Shown here in pieces: positions 55,199 through 64,000 of a stretch of 64,000 nucleotides of DNA. The notes beneath the pieces were generated by a model. It did no database searches. It saw only the letters and a list, made by a program, of their open reading frames with translations, and was not told the DNA's origin. This DNA comes from Ignavibacteriae bacterium HGW-Ignavibacteriae-1 (GTDB lineage Bacteria > Bacteroidota > Ignavibacteria > Kapaibacteriales > UBA2268), in the NCBI GenBank assembly GCA_002839825.1, contig PGYU01000008.1, forward strand, positions 1-64,000. Direction: 5' to 3'. Every line of letters starts with the position of its first letter. Positions within the stretch are counted from its first letter, which is position 1. Made by a program: the position numbers and the translations under genes.

Positions 55199-56347
55199 TC
55201 ATGAATTTTTTATTAGTTCTCTTGCAATCACAATTTGTTGTATTTCCGAGGTACCTTCGTAAATTTCAGTCACTTTTGCATCGCGCATCATACGTTCTAC
55301 AATATACTCTCTTACATAGCCGTAGCCGCCATGAATTTGGACAGCTTCGCGAGTGACTTCATTTGCAATAGTTGACGCAAATAATTTGGCTTCCGAGCTT
55401 TCTCGAATGTGGTCCATTTCATTATCTCGCAACCATGCCGCTTTGAGCACAAGAAGCCGTGCAGCATTGATTTTCATAGACATTTGGGCTAATTTGGCTT
55501 GAATCAATTGATGTTCGCAAATTGGAATGCCCATTGTTTTGCGCTCTTTCGAATATTTAAGAGCAGCTTCAAATGCGCCCTGAGCAATCCCCACGGATTG
55601 AGCTGCAATACCGATTCGACCACAATTCAAACCTCTCATAGCGATGTAAAATCCTTCGCCAACTTTGCCGATAAGATTTTCATCGGTCAATTTAACGTTA
55701 GTTAATCCAATGGAACAAGTGTCGGATGCCCTCATCCCCATCTTATCTTCCTTTTTAGCAGGTTCGAAACCGGGCGTATCTCTCGGAATAACGAAAGCAA
55801 CTATGCCTTTGTGCTTGAGTTCGGGATTGGTTTGAGCAAACACGATGTACGTATCAGCATTACTACCTGAAGAAATCCAATTTTTCATGCCGTTAACAAT
55901 CCAATAATCGCCTTCTTTCACTGCGATAGTACTCTGTTGGCGAGCATCGGAACCTGCTTCGGGTTCGCTCAAACAGTAAGCGCCGATATGTTTGCCTTCG
56001 GCTAATGGACGTAGAAATTTTTCTTTTTGCTCGTCGGTTCCGTAATTTTCCAAAATCCAGCAAACTAAAGAATTTTGTACTGAAAGCACGATACTTGTAG
56101 CGGCATCTACTTTAGCAAATTCTTCCATTGCTAATGTATAACTGATAGCATCCAATCCTGAACCGCCCCAATCAGGGTCAACCATCATCCCAAGAAAGCC
56201 GAGTTCGCCCAATTTTGATAATATTTCTTTTGGGTATGTAGCATGAATATCTCTCTCGATTGCGCCCGGTGCCATTTCTTCTTGAGCAAATTTAGCGGCA
56301 GTATCTTTTATTTGCAACTGAATTTCGTTCAACTCAAAATCAATCAT
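55199..56347 (-). CDS. Acyl-CoA dehydrogenase (short-chain type)
   Basis: The 382-residue flavoenzyme introduces a double bond into acyl-CoA and passes electrons to ETF. Motifs: YCLSEPEAGSDA and ITNGMKNWISSG-like VNGMKNWISSGSN (FAD), MGMRASDTCSI, CEHQLIQAKLAQM and HGGYGYVREY. The catalytic Glu is in VTEIYEGTSEIQQIVIAREL, the position for short/medium-chain enzymes. No ETF or thiolase is nearby. It probably serves fatty or branched-chain acid breakdown. Confidence 0.95.
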   Translation of the reverse strand: MIDFELNEIQLQIKDTAAKFAQEEMAPGAIERDIHATYPKEILSKLGELGFLGMMVDPDWGGSGLDAISYTLAMEEFAKVDAATSIVLSVQNSLVCWILENYGTDEQKEKFLRPLAEGKHIGAYCLSEPEAGSDARQQSTIAVKEGDYWIVNGMKNWISSGSNADTYIVFAQTNPELKHKGIVAFVIPRDTPGFEPAKKEDKMGMRASDTCSIGLTNVKLTDENLIGKVGEGFYIAMRGLNCGRIGIAAQSVGIAQGAFEAALKYSKERKTMGIPICEHQLIQAKLAQMSMKINAARLLVLKAAWLRDNEMDHIRESSEAKLFASTIANEVTREAVQIHGGYGYVREYIVERMMRDAKVTEIYEGTSEIQQIVIARELIKNS

Positions 56348-56504
56348 AATTTCTCCAATACTTTTCTTATATCGTCAACAATTTCAACTTTGAAATTAAC
56401 AAAAAAAACAAAACAAGCTACATTATTTTCGAAATCATTCGTCGAAAATATGAAACTTTTCTTGTTTAAAACGTTCTAATATAATGTATGTTTGACTGAA
56501 TTGA

Positions 56505-56512
56505 TATTTTTG
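56505..56512 (+). promoter_or_regulatory. Candidate -7 box for the DUF1573 gene
   Basis: A perfect TATTTTTG lies 48 bp upstream of the start at 56560. No -33 box at the usual distance is apparent (TTTG at 56491 is too near). Confidence 0.35.
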
Positions 56513-56559
56513 TTATTTTTACATAATAATCTACAAACAATATACAAGGAGTATATAAA

Positions 56560-57306
56560 ATGAGAATCTTTTACGCAGCAACTTTGATTTTTGCGTTTGC
56601 TTTTTCTACAATGTTTGCACAACCGAAGCTTGAAATAGAGGGCGGAACGACTTACGATTGGGGCAAAGTGACACCTGAGGAAAGCCCGCTGAAGGCAAGT
56701 ATAAAACTTCACAACAAAGGCGATAAGACGCTTGAGATTAAGCGTGTGAAGCCCGGATGTGGTTGCACAACAGCACCACTTGATACTAATATTATCGCAC
56801 CCGGCAAATTTGCCACATTGGACGTTACGTTAAACGTTTCAACTTATGACGGACCGGTTACGAAGAGCATAAGTATCTTTACTAACGAAGAAGTAGAAAA
56901 AACTACGCTGATGATAAAGGCGAATGTTATGCGTCCGATAACAGTTTTTCCGAAATTTTTGAGCTTTCCAAAGCTTTTTGTAAATGAAGAAAGTGTCGGA
57001 AAGGTTGTAATCACAAACAATACCGATAAGCCGGTAAAAGTAACCGGTGTAGATGTTTCGGCAAGAGTTATTGCCGGTGCAACTGATGGCGATGCGATTA
57101 TGAAAGTCAACGTCAAAGTCGGTGATGTTTTAAATCCAAAAGTACCTTACACAGTCGAAGCCACTCTAATGCCGAAATCAACAGGCAGATTATCTTCGAG
57201 CGTGAAAATCACTACAGACAGTAAAGAATCGGGATTGATTGAAATTTCAGGATGGGGAAATATTGTTGACCCAAAAGAAGAGCCTAAGACTGGTCAAAAC
57301 AGATAG
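56560..57306 (+). CDS. DUF1573-domain exported protein
   Basis: The 248-residue protein has signal peptide MRIFYAATLIFAFAFSTMFA and a ribosome site AAGGAG. The DUF1573 immunoglobulin-like domain shows TYDWGKVTPEESPLKASIKLHNKGDKTLEIKRVKPGCGCTTAPLD with the hallmark CGCT, and APGKFATLDVTLN. A second beta domain follows (about 120-235). The family is common in Bacteroidota; its role is not established, though it appears periplasmic. It has no sorting domain. It ends at a bidirectional terminator. Confidence 0.88.
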   Translation: MRIFYAATLIFAFAFSTMFAQPKLEIEGGTTYDWGKVTPEESPLKASIKLHNKGDKTLEIKRVKPGCGCTTAPLDTNIIAPGKFATLDVTLNVSTYDGPVTKSISIFTNEEVEKTTLMIKANVMRPITVFPKFLSFPKLFVNEESVGKVVITNNTDKPVKVTGVDVSARVIAGATDGDAIMKVNVKVGDVLNPKVPYTVEATLMPKSTGRLSSSVKITTDSKESGLIEISGWGNIVDPKEEPKTGQNR

Positions 57307-57326
57307 AACTTTACAAATACAAAAAA

Positions 57327-57365
57327 AAATGGGCGGTGAAATTAATTCATCGCCCATTTTTTTTT
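57327..57365. terminator. Bidirectional terminator between DUF1573 gene and ftsZ
   Basis: A 14-bp stem with one G-T pair, AAATGGGCGGTGAA / TTCATCGCCCATTT (57327-57340, 57346-57359), with loop ATTAA, A-run left and T-run right. It ends both convergent transcripts. Confidence 0.9.
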
Positions 57366-57367
57366 AT

Positions 57368-58660
57368 CTAGTATTTTGATGTACCGTTAAAATGTACATC
57401 ATGCATTTCGTGGCTTGATTCTGCACTGTTTTCAGATGTATTAGTTATGATACTAAGCTCTTTGCCTCTACGCTGAAATGCGGGCATATCAAACTTTCTG
57501 AGTTGCTCTTCTCCACGTGGACTTGATGAAATAAGATTCGGTGGCATTATTCCCGTTCTTTCCTGATAGTATCCTCTTGGAACCTTAGGAACAGGAAATT
57601 TTGGGGCTTGCGGTTTTGCCGGAAATGGAATTTCCATAACTCTTGGTGTTTCCTTTCTTTCGGTTTCGACAACCTTTTCAACTAAAGGGACCGGCTCTTC
57701 TTCCTGATTGAAACCTGTAGCAACTACTGTTACCATAATTTGTTCGTTCATATTCGGATTTTGGACCACACCGTGAATCAAGTTAGTGTCTTCGCCGGCT
57801 TCTTGTTCGACGATAGTCACAGCGCGTGCGATTTCACTCATAGTCAAGTCATCGCCACCGGTAATATTCACAAGTACGCCTTGCGCACCTTTGATTGATA
57901 CACCGTCGAGCAATGGAGAATTAAGCGCAATCGCAGTTGCTTTCTCTGCTCTGTTTTCACCCGATGCGATACCGATACCCATGATTGCATCACCCATACC
58001 GGACATAATTGCTTTAACGTCAGCAAAGTCAACGTTTACAGTTCCGTGGCATGATATAATTTCGGAAATTCCTCTTGTAGCATTCAACAAAACGCCGTCA
58101 ACAATTTTGAAGGCATCTTTGAATGATGTGTTATGGTCAATTATTTCAAGTAGTCTTTGGTTAGGTATAATAATAAGTGCGTCAACACCTTCTTTTAATC
58201 GTGAAATGCCTTCTTTGGCACTATTACCTCTTCTGATGCCTTCCCATTGGAATGGCTTAGTAACCACACCCACGACCAAAGCACCCATTTCTTTAGCAGT
58301 TTGAGCGATAACAGGCGCCGCTCCGGTTCCTGTTCCGCCACCCATTCCGGCAGTCACAAAGACCATGTCGCTGCCTTTGATAACTTCCTTCAATTCCGTA
58401 ATACTTTCTTCAGCAGCTTTTTGTCCTACTTCCCAATTACCACCCGCGCCTAAGCCTCGAGTAGTGCTATCACCTATTTGAATCTTGGTTTTGGCAAGAT
58501 TATGTTCTAGAGCTTGTGCATCAGTGTTGACTGCAATAAAATCAACACTTTCGAGACCGCTTGAAATCATGTTGTTGATAGCGTTTCCACCGCCACCACC
58601 AACTCCAATAACGCGAATCCTTGCTCCGGTCGAAATAGTAGTATCAATCCCAATTGGCAT
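57368..58660 (-). CDS. ftsZ: Cell division protein FtsZ
   Basis: The 430-residue GTPase forms the Z ring. [24 protein letters not shown] and the tubulin signature [15 protein letters not shown] are in the N-terminal half, with [21 protein letters not shown] later. The globular domain ends near 320. A variable Pro-rich linker is followed by the conserved tail motif [11 protein letters not shown], the site for FtsA. An extra about 40 residues follow the tail, so the tail is not strictly terminal here. ftsA lies 29 bp upstream. Confidence 0.97.
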   Translation of the reverse strand: MPIGIDTTISTGARIRVIGVGGGGGNAINNMISSGLESVDFIAVNTDAQALEHNLAKTKIQIGDSTTRGLGAGGNWEVGQKAAEESITELKEVIKGSDMVFVTAGMGGGTGTGAAPVIAQTAKEMGALVVGVVTKPFQWEGIRRGNSAKEGISRLKEGVDALIIIPNQRLLEIIDHNTSFKDAFKIVDGVLLNATRGISEIISCHGTVNVDFADVKAIMSGMGDAIMGIGIASGENRAEKATAIALNSPLLDGVSIKGAQGVLVNITGGDDLTMSEIARAVTIVEQEAGEDTNLIHGVVQNPNMNEQIMVTVVATGFNQEEEPVPLVEKVVETERKETPRVMEIPFPAKPQAPKFPVPKVPRGYYQERTGIMPPNLISSSPRGEEQLRKFDMPAFQRRGKELSIITNTSENSAESSHEMHDVHFNGTSKY

Positions 58661-58689
58661 AATGTAATCCTATTAATCTATAAAAAAAA

Positions 58690-60045
58690 TTAGAGTTCTT
58701 TCAAAAATCGTCCGATGTTGCGAATGCCTTTAGTCACTTGTTCCTTAACTTTGTTTATACTGTTGTCGCCTGCTTCTGTGCCATTTTTTTCATCCATTTC
58801 TGTTTCCATTTTAGCGCTTTCTTCCGTTTCAGTCTGTACCGATTCGCCTTCTACAATAGTTGTATTGAGCGATGAGCCACCATAATTTTGAATATCCCAC
58901 AAAACAAGACCAACAGAAGTTGCGTACATCGGGTTTTCGATTTCCGGAACTAATCCGGAATATGTAAATCCTGATGGAATGCCTATTTTCACAGGCATTT
59001 GCAAAATATGTTGAGCCAATTCATCTGTCCCGCGCAGCAAACTTGTTCCGCCTGTGATTACTACTCCGGCTCCAAGTTGGTTACCGAATTGCGATTTCAT
59101 TATTTCTGCTTGTATAAATTCGAAAATCTCTTCCATACGCGGTTGCAAAATATTGCAAAGATAATTTTTAGTGATTTCCTTGGGAGCTCTGCCGCCGACA
59201 CCGGGAACCATTATTACTTCGTCCTTTTCGATAGAAGCACCGAAAGAATGCCCGTAATCTCTCTTGAGCCTTTCGGCTTGTTCTTGGATAATTCCCAAAC
59301 CTTTGCGAACGTCGTCTGTGACTTGTTTTCCGGCAATTGCAAATACCGAAGTATATCGTACAAGATTTTCTTCGAAAATTGCAATGTCGGTTGTGCCACC
59401 ACCAATATCTACCAATGCCACGCCTACTTCCTTTTCTTCAGGTGTCAGAACTGACATTGCCGAAGCTAATGGCTCTAGAACAAGGTCTTTGATCTTAAGC
59501 CCTGCTCGTTCGACGCATTTGTGAAGATTTTGGATTGCTGTACCTAATCCGGTTACGATGTGAACGTTTGCTTCCATCCTCACTCCACTCATCCCAACGG
59601 GGTCTATGATTCCGTCTTGTCCGTCAATTGTAAAATCTTGAGGTATTATGTGAATGATTTTTTTGTCCGCAGAAATGGAAATCTTACGTGTTTCTTCTAA
59701 TAATCTGTCAACATCTTTTTTTGAAATTTCATTTGTTGGGGACGAAATCCCGACGATACCACGCGATTGAAATGATTCAATGTGGTCACCGGCGATTCCG
59801 ACTACTACTTCTTTGATTGTAATGCCCGATTGTTGTTCGGCATCTGCGATAACTCGCTTAATAGCTGCTACTGTTTTATCAATATTTACTACAACACCGC
59901 GGTTCAATCCTTCACTGTCTGCAACACCCATACCGAGTATTTTGATGATGTTGCTGCCGGGGTCCTTCTGAGCGACAATAGCACAAATTTTGGTTGTGCC
60001 TATGTCCAATCCGACTGCTATATGCTGTTGTGTTTCTGTCATCAA
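58690..60045 (-). CDS. ftsA: Cell division protein FtsA
   Basis: The 451-residue actin-fold protein tethers FtsZ to the membrane. ATP-site motifs: VGLDIGTTKICAIVAQ, ALVDIGGGTTDIAIF and GGTSLLRGTDELA. An acidic stretch near the end (ETEESAKMETEMDEKNG) precedes the amphipathic membrane helix GIRNIGRFLKEL. It overlaps nothing; ftsQ ends 35 bp upstream. The order ftsQ-ftsA-ftsZ is the classical dcw end. Confidence 0.97.
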   Translation of the reverse strand: MMTETQQHIAVGLDIGTTKICAIVAQKDPGSNIIKILGMGVADSEGLNRGVVVNIDKTVAAIKRVIADAEQQSGITIKEVVVGIAGDHIESFQSRGIVGISSPTNEISKKDVDRLLEETRKISISADKKIIHIIPQDFTIDGQDGIIDPVGMSGVRMEANVHIVTGLGTAIQNLHKCVERAGLKIKDLVLEPLASAMSVLTPEEKEVGVALVDIGGGTTDIAIFEENLVRYTSVFAIAGKQVTDDVRKGLGIIQEQAERLKRDYGHSFGASIEKDEVIMVPGVGGRAPKEITKNYLCNILQPRMEEIFEFIQAEIMKSQFGNQLGAGVVITGGTSLLRGTDELAQHILQMPVKIGIPSGFTYSGLVPEIENPMYATSVGLVLWDIQNYGGSSLNTTIVEGESVQTETEESAKMETEMDEKNGTEAGDNSINKVKEQVTKGIRNIGRFLKEL

Positions 60046-60080
60046 TCTAATCTCTTTTATTTTTATTATGATTCTCTAAT

Positions 60081-60845
60081 TCAATAACCCGCCACGAGCC
60101 TATTGCTCCATCGCAGGTCTAAATATTTTACTTCCGATAGCATCATTGTACGTTCGTTGTTAGCTGCAAATCTTACATATTTCTTAAGTTGTTCATCTAA
60201 TTGGTATGAGGCATCTACAATCAACTTCACTCCATAATCCGATGTGATGGTTTCAAAACTTGTTCCTGATTTGAAATTGATTCGTGATATGATGATGTCA
60301 TATTCAGTCTGACTGATTTCGTCAACTATCTTCAATGCCATTTTGAGTGCCTTCATATTCAATCTGCCACTGTTGTATAAATTGCCTAAAATTGGAATAT
60401 TATCTACATTTTCGAGCGGCACATAAGGAAAAGTAAAGCCGCTTTCGTCGCTATACGCAAGATTGCCGTCTGCTTTGATTAAAATTGCAGTAGGTTGGCG
60501 CTCGAATACTTCGACGTGGATTTTGCCTTTGCCGTCGTGTGTGATTATAGTTTTTATGATGTATGGATTTTGCAAAAGCATTTTATCAATGTTTGCAATA
60601 TCAATTTCGGAATAAGATTTGCCGAGTACGGAGTCTTTGAGCATAATCATGATTTCTGATTCGCTCAAAATGTTGCTGCCTTCGACTTCGATTTTGCTTA
60701 TGGATTGCTCTGAGTACCACTCGCCGGACTTGTAGGTAAGCGCTACTATGCCTATCAGTATGACCGCTATAACAATCAAACCTATAGGAAGGGCTCTCAA
60801 AAAAGAACCACTTCTAGGGACTTCATTTTTTTCTTGTCGTTCCAT
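60081..60845 (-). CDS. ftsQ: Cell division protein FtsQ/DivIB
   Basis: The protein has 254 residues from the ATG at 60843-60845. The longer frame from 60977 adds 44 residues with no family likeness. One membrane helix (ALPIGLIVIAVILIGIVAL) anchors a POTRA domain ISKIEVEGSNILSESEIMIML and a beta domain (VEVFERQPTAILI). It links FtsL/B and the septal synthase. No murC, ddl or other dcw genes precede it; the next gene is a divergent MATE transporter. Confidence 0.93.
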   Translation of the reverse strand: MERQEKNEVPRSGSFLRALPIGLIVIAVILIGIVALTYKSGEWYSEQSISKIEVEGSNILSESEIMIMLKDSVLGKSYSEIDIANIDKMLLQNPYIIKTIITHDGKGKIHVEVFERQPTAILIKADGNLAYSDESGFTFPYVPLENVDNIPILGNLYNSGRLNMKALKMALKIVDEISQTEYDIIISRINFKSGTSFETITSDYGVKLIVDASYQLDEQLKKYVRFAANNERTMMLSEVKYLDLRWSNRLVAGY

Positions 60846-61210
60846 GTCTATGCTTACACTTATAATACAAGTACACGACTTTGAGTCTGCACTACCCTGA
60901 ATTAAAAAACCTACATGGAAGAAAATGTTGCATTTCTTCCTCTTTTTGTGAAAAATTTTCACTTGCTGCAATGGCAAAGATAAAAGACTTTCACAACATT
61001 AACAAATATTTTTTACTTTTTTTTCGTTTTTTTTTCATTTTTTTTTATATATTGTGATTTTAAAAGACATAATTTGTCATGATTATGATTGAATTTTAGG
61101 TCAAGATACGTTCTAATACAAGGATTCCCGAAATTTAAGCTTCGATAAATAAAAAATCGTATTGCAACATATTTTTTTGTGCTTTCGTCAATACAAATTT
61201 TGATTTTAAC
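60846..61210. other. Intergenic region with long T tracts
   Basis: About 365 bp between ftsQ and the MATE gene. The region 61009-61048 holds four T runs of six to nine bases, broken by AC, CG and CA. The promoter of the ftsQAZ unit (minus) and that of the MATE gene should lie here. No RNA or repeat family was recognised. Confidence 0.5.
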
Positions 61211-62548
61211 ATGTTCAGCAAAGATTACCGAAACCACTATAAGATTAATATCAAATTAGCCTACCCGATTATTATCGGTCAGGTGGGTCATATTATGACC
61301 GGAATAGCTGATTCAATCATGGTGGGACAGGTTGGAAGCGATTATCTTGCAGCTGCATCTTTTGCTCACAACATTTTCATTATGTTTTTTGTGTTCGGAG
61401 TTGGCTTGTCCACAGGCTTGACGCCATTAGTTGGAGTTGCAAAAGGTGAAAATAATAGTCGCGAATGTGGAAGATTGCTCTCAAATGGTACAATTTTGGG
61501 GATTTTTGCCGGAATAGCTCTCACAGCGATTATCTTAGCCGTTTATCCATTCCTGAAATACATGGGGCAAACCGATGTTGTGCTCCAATTGGCGCAGCCA
61601 TACTACATTATCACAGCTTTTTCAATGTTCCCGGGAATGCTGTTTTTGACATTCAAGCAATTCACCGAAGGTCTCTCGCTAACCAAACCGGCAATGTTCT
61701 TCAGCATTTCGGGGAATTTGCTGAACATAGTTTTGAACTACTTTTTGATTTACGGAGTCTGGATATTCCCGAGACTTGAGTTGGACGGTGCAGGTTGGGC
61801 GACTCTGATAGCGCGATTATACATGGGATTGGCGTTTGGATATTACGTATTTTCAAATAAGATTTTCAAAGGCTACATCAAGCATTTCGGTGATAAGTTG
61901 ATATCTCGGAAACGAATAATTTCAATTTTGAAGCTTGGAATCCCAATCGGATTTCAGCTGATTTTGGAAATCGCTTCATTTTCCTTTGGAGCGATTATGA
62001 TTGGGTGGCTTGGTGCATACCCATTGGCGGCACACCAAATCGCAATCAGTCTCGCGGCTACAACATATTTGGCGGCAGGTGGGCTTGCTTCGGCGGCTAC
62101 GATTCGCATCAGCACATTGATTGGAGCCGGAAAGTTTGAAGAAATGCGCCGCGCGGGATTTTCTACTTTTCTGATGGCGGCAATGTTTATGTTCGTTACG
62201 GCAATCCTATTCATACTGCTGAGGAATCATCTGCCCTTGATTTTTGTAAATGAGCGAGAAGTAATCGAACTTGCCTCCGGTTTAATCATCATCGCATCAT
62301 TATTCCAAATGTTCGACGGGACGCAAGTCGTAGCATTGGGTGCCTTGCGTGGCTTGAAGGACGTCAAAATCCCGACACTGACTGCATTGATGGCATATTG
62401 GTGCGTCGGCATACCCACGGGCTACACATTAGCATTTGTCTTTGGCTACGGCGCTTACGGCGTCTGGCTCGGCTACTTAGTTGGGCTTGGGACTGCCGCC
62501 GTACTCCTCTTTTTCAGATTCGTTAAAGTGTCGAGAGAGGTGGTGTAG
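61211..62548 (+). CDS. MATE-family multidrug/Na+ efflux protein
   Basis: The 445-residue membrane protein has 12 helices in two halves. MATE signatures include PIIIGQVGHIMTGIADSIMVGQVGSDYLAA in helix 1-2 and the repeat in helix 7-8 GIPIGFQLILEIASFSFGAIMIGWLGAYPLAAHQIA. GGLASAATIRISTLIGAG and VALGALRGLKDVKIPT follow. It belongs to the NorM/DinF-like bacterial group. It uses a Na+ or H+ gradient; substrates are unknown. Convergent with the abortive-infection gene, with a 15-bp gap and no evident terminator. Confidence 0.95.
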   Translation: MFSKDYRNHYKINIKLAYPIIIGQVGHIMTGIADSIMVGQVGSDYLAAASFAHNIFIMFFVFGVGLSTGLTPLVGVAKGENNSRECGRLLSNGTILGIFAGIALTAIILAVYPFLKYMGQTDVVLQLAQPYYIITAFSMFPGMLFLTFKQFTEGLSLTKPAMFFSISGNLLNIVLNYFLIYGVWIFPRLELDGAGWATLIARLYMGLAFGYYVFSNKIFKGYIKHFGDKLISRKRIISILKLGIPIGFQLILEIASFSFGAIMIGWLGAYPLAAHQIAISLAATTYLAAGGLASAATIRISTLIGAGKFEEMRRAGFSTFLMAAMFMFVTAILFILLRNHLPLIFVNEREVIELASGLIIIASLFQMFDGTQVVALGALRGLKDVKIPTLTALMAYWCVGIPTGYTLAFVFGYGAYGVWLGYLVGLGTAAVLLFFRFVKVSREVV

Positions 62549-62563
62549 AAGGTGTAGTCCTGT

Positions 62564-63352
62564 CTAAGATTGAAAGATGTTCCTCTCTAAATCATAGATA
62601 AATCTACAAATATTAGCTATATTGTTAACAATCAACAAACTTTCTTCCATATTTAAAATTTCGTTTGCATGAGCATATGACTCATTGTTTCTTGTGTAAT
62701 GGTACTTTGCTAATATGGAAATATTACTTGTCAGTATAGTCTGGGTCATTTCTGATTGAATATAGTGTTTTGCTTTTAATTTAATCATATATTGCTTAAA
62801 AAGCCAATCAAGTTTCTCATCACCGCTATATAATATTTCATGTTTTTGACATAGATACTGGAAATTAATAATCATCAAAGTGTGTAAACGATCTAATACA
62901 AGATCAGGATTGTTGTTATTAATATTAGATTTGATATCTTCAAATAATTTGAATGTCTTGGTTGGGTCAGTAGTAAGTTGTAAATAATCTATATTCTCGC
63001 ATCTTGACTCTTGTTTCATACCCTTAATAATCTCCTTGAGTTTCTCCAACTTTGTTTCCATACTTTCTCGTACATTTGATAATTCATTCGGAAGTAAATT
63101 ATAATAGATATAATCATGGAAATCTTCGAGTAATTTACAAACATTATCGTTCGATTCAATTTTGAATAGTTTTCGAAGCCTATTTGCTTTTGAGCTGGAA
63201 TTTAAAAAATATTTCGCGTCATTAATTTCAATTCCAAGGCTATCACGTATAAAATTTTCAAATGTGGCATTTGTAAAATCTAATACATAACCATCTTCCA
63301 TTTGCAAGAATTTTTCAATAAAACTTAAGTGTGAAGATTTTAACTGAGCCAT
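62564..63352 (-). CDS. AbiJ-like abortive infection protein
   Basis: The protein has 262 residues from the ATG at 63352, which follows GTGGAGTGA. A TTG at 63379 would overlap the upstream gene. The N-terminal region (FIEKFLQMEDGYVLDFTNATFENFIRDSLGI, then SSKANRLRKLFKIE) resembles the AbiJ N-terminal-type module of defence proteins. The C-terminal helical segment (TRNNESYAHANEILNMEESLLIVNNIANICRFI) resembles the Abi C-terminal domain, with the Asn/His pattern. Codons look more A/T-rich than those of neighbouring genes. It follows a restriction-modification gene by 4 bp on the same strand, which supports a defence role. The effector mechanism is unknown. Confidence 0.75.
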   Translation of the reverse strand: MAQLKSSHLSFIEKFLQMEDGYVLDFTNATFENFIRDSLGIEINDAKYFLNSSSKANRLRKLFKIESNDNVCKLLEDFHDYIYYNLLPNELSNVRESMETKLEKLKEIIKGMKQESRCENIDYLQLTTDPTKTFKLFEDIKSNINNNNPDLVLDRLHTLMIINFQYLCQKHEILYSGDEKLDWLFKQYMIKLKAKHYIQSEMTQTILTSNISILAKYHYTRNNESYAHANEILNMEESLLIVNNIANICRFIYDLERNIFQS

Positions 63353-63356
63353 TCCA

Positions 63357-64000
63357 TCACTCCACTCCCACCATATCAATTTCCTGCATCACTCGAGCGG
63401 TCTCGGTGAGGGCAATTATTATTTTGCGATAATGTTGAACTTCGTCATAGCCGAGTGTCCTGCCGTGGCGGTCTTTGAGCCATTTTTGAGCCGGTTGGTA
63501 GCCACCGATGTAAAATTCCCAGGCGATAAGAGGCACGTCTCCGAAATACTGCAAGTCGTTAATCCATACTTTGCCGAGCGAATTGGCTTTATCGGTTAGC
63601 TCGAAACCGATGCTTTTGGTTGTCATTTTTCGAGTAACTTCCCCTGAACCCTCAATCGGGAAATTTAGATTGATATTTTCGAATATTTTGCTCTCCAAAA
63701 GATGCAATTCGCGGATTTCGCCACCGAGTTTGACAAGTTGCCAAAATTTTTCACTATCAGTCGGAAAGGGCACTCTTGGGAAATCAATCTTTAGGAATTC
63801 CTTATACTTCTCGCGATATGCCGGAGAATGAAGAACAGCATAAATATAATCAAGCAAATCAATGGGGGCGAATGTGCCAACATTGTCCTCTTTTTCTTCT
63901 GTGTAAACAAGACCTAAGCCTTCGGCGATTTGTTCAACGATTTCATACTGTAAATTTGGAGTTCGAGTAACAAAATAATCATCATCCAAATTATCATCAT
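63357..64000 (-). CDS. Type ISP-like restriction-modification enzyme, C-terminal fragment (runs off the window)
   Basis: About 214 C-terminal residues are visible; the frame is open to the right edge and no start is seen. The segment APIDLLDYIYAVLHSPAYREKYKEFLKIDFPRVPFP and the end YIGGYQPAQKWLKDRHGR, HYRKIIIALTETARVMQEIDMVGVE are typical of the target-recognition end of large type ISP/IIG enzymes. Those combine helicase/nuclease and N6-adenine methyltransferase parts; here these would lie outside the window. It is followed by the AbiJ-like gene 4 bp later. Confidence 0.8.
   Translation of the reverse strand, partial: DDNLDDDYFVTRTPNLQYEIVEQIAEGLGLVYTEEKEDNVGTFAPIDLLDYIYAVLHSPAYREKYKEFLKIDFPRVPFPTDSEKFWQLVKLGGEIRELHLLESKIFENINLNFPIEGSGEVTRKMTTKSIGFELTDKANSLGKVWINDLQYFGDVPLIAWEFYIGGYQPAQKWLKDRHGRTLGYDEVQHYRKIIIALTETARVMQEIDMVGVE

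Noticed and set aside
60846-60977. 44-residue N-terminal extension of FtsQ
   Set aside because: The extension has no family likeness; the ATG at 60845 gives the expected short cytoplasmic part before the membrane helix.
61009-61048. Phase-variable homopolymer tract controlling MATE or ftsQ
   Set aside because: T runs are interrupted and there is no sign that their length alters a reading frame or a known promoter spacer.

Overview
The window is a 64 kb stretch of an AT-rich, gene-dense bacterial chromosome from the Bacteroidota/Chlorobiota side of the FCB group. The basis is at least seven secreted proteins ending in a type IX secretion (Por) C-terminal sorting domain, promoter-like TAnnTTTG boxes, a NadE, MutS, ClpC and FtsZ of the usual bacterial kind, and A/T-rich spacers. 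Several genes have clear GGAG-type ribosome binding sites, which fits Chlorobi/Ignavibacteria/Kapabacteria relatives better than classical Bacteroidia. The placement is inference from protein style; no marker was compared with a database.

Layout. 1-9.1 kb: a truncated repetitive surface protein, a LuxR-type response regulator behind nadE, two secreted sorting-domain proteins (HmuY-like and Asp-box propeller), a phosphofructokinase with pyrophosphate-type residues and a NhaD-type antiporter. 9.3-22.2 kb: a PAS histidine kinase, a secreted HMA metal-binding protein, an S41-type protein that has lost its catalytic serine, a cobalamin adenosyltransferase, a CaCA exchanger, thiamine pyrophosphokinase, an esterase, a RelA/SpoT enzyme with an altered hydrolase motif, and an isolated nuoJ-nuoK pair. 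22.2-37.2 kb: a UvrD helicase overlapping a glycosyltransferase and a HAD phosphatase, DedA, a large secreted FN3 protein, a metalloprotease operon running into an ABC ATPase, lytic transglycosylase, rimM and trmD, then a tricorn-like protease. 37.2-40.5 kb is the most unusual part: a GC-shifted, hairpin-rich leader, a secreted sorting-domain protein, and a C-type lectin gene enclosed by two copies of an about 175-bp hairpin array. 40.5-57.3 kb: clpC, then a pepD-like/lipoprotein/mtgA/mutS operon, ackA-pta, class I aldolase, a LolC/E-type permease, an acyl-CoA dehydrogenase and a DUF1573 protein. 57.4-60.8 kb: ftsQ-ftsA-ftsZ. 61.2-64 kb: a MATE transporter and the edge of a defence locus (the 3' end of a type ISP-like restriction-modification gene followed by an AbiJ-like abortive infection gene).

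Metabolically the window suggests a heterotroph with glycolysis using a PPi-type PfkA and class I aldolase, acetate formation through Pta-AckA, a NADH dehydrogenase, Na+ and Ca2+ antiport, and heavy investment in exported proteins and peptidases.

The strongest candidate for something undescribed is a family of short, nearly perfect hairpins (13-15 bp stem, 3-nt loop). Two of them, exactly 33 bp each, sit in frame inside the sorting domain of the protein at 5083-6492. Six related 29-30 bp units form the duplicated array around the lectin gene. This looks like a small mobile palindrome that tolerates, or prefers, the loops of type IX sorting domains.
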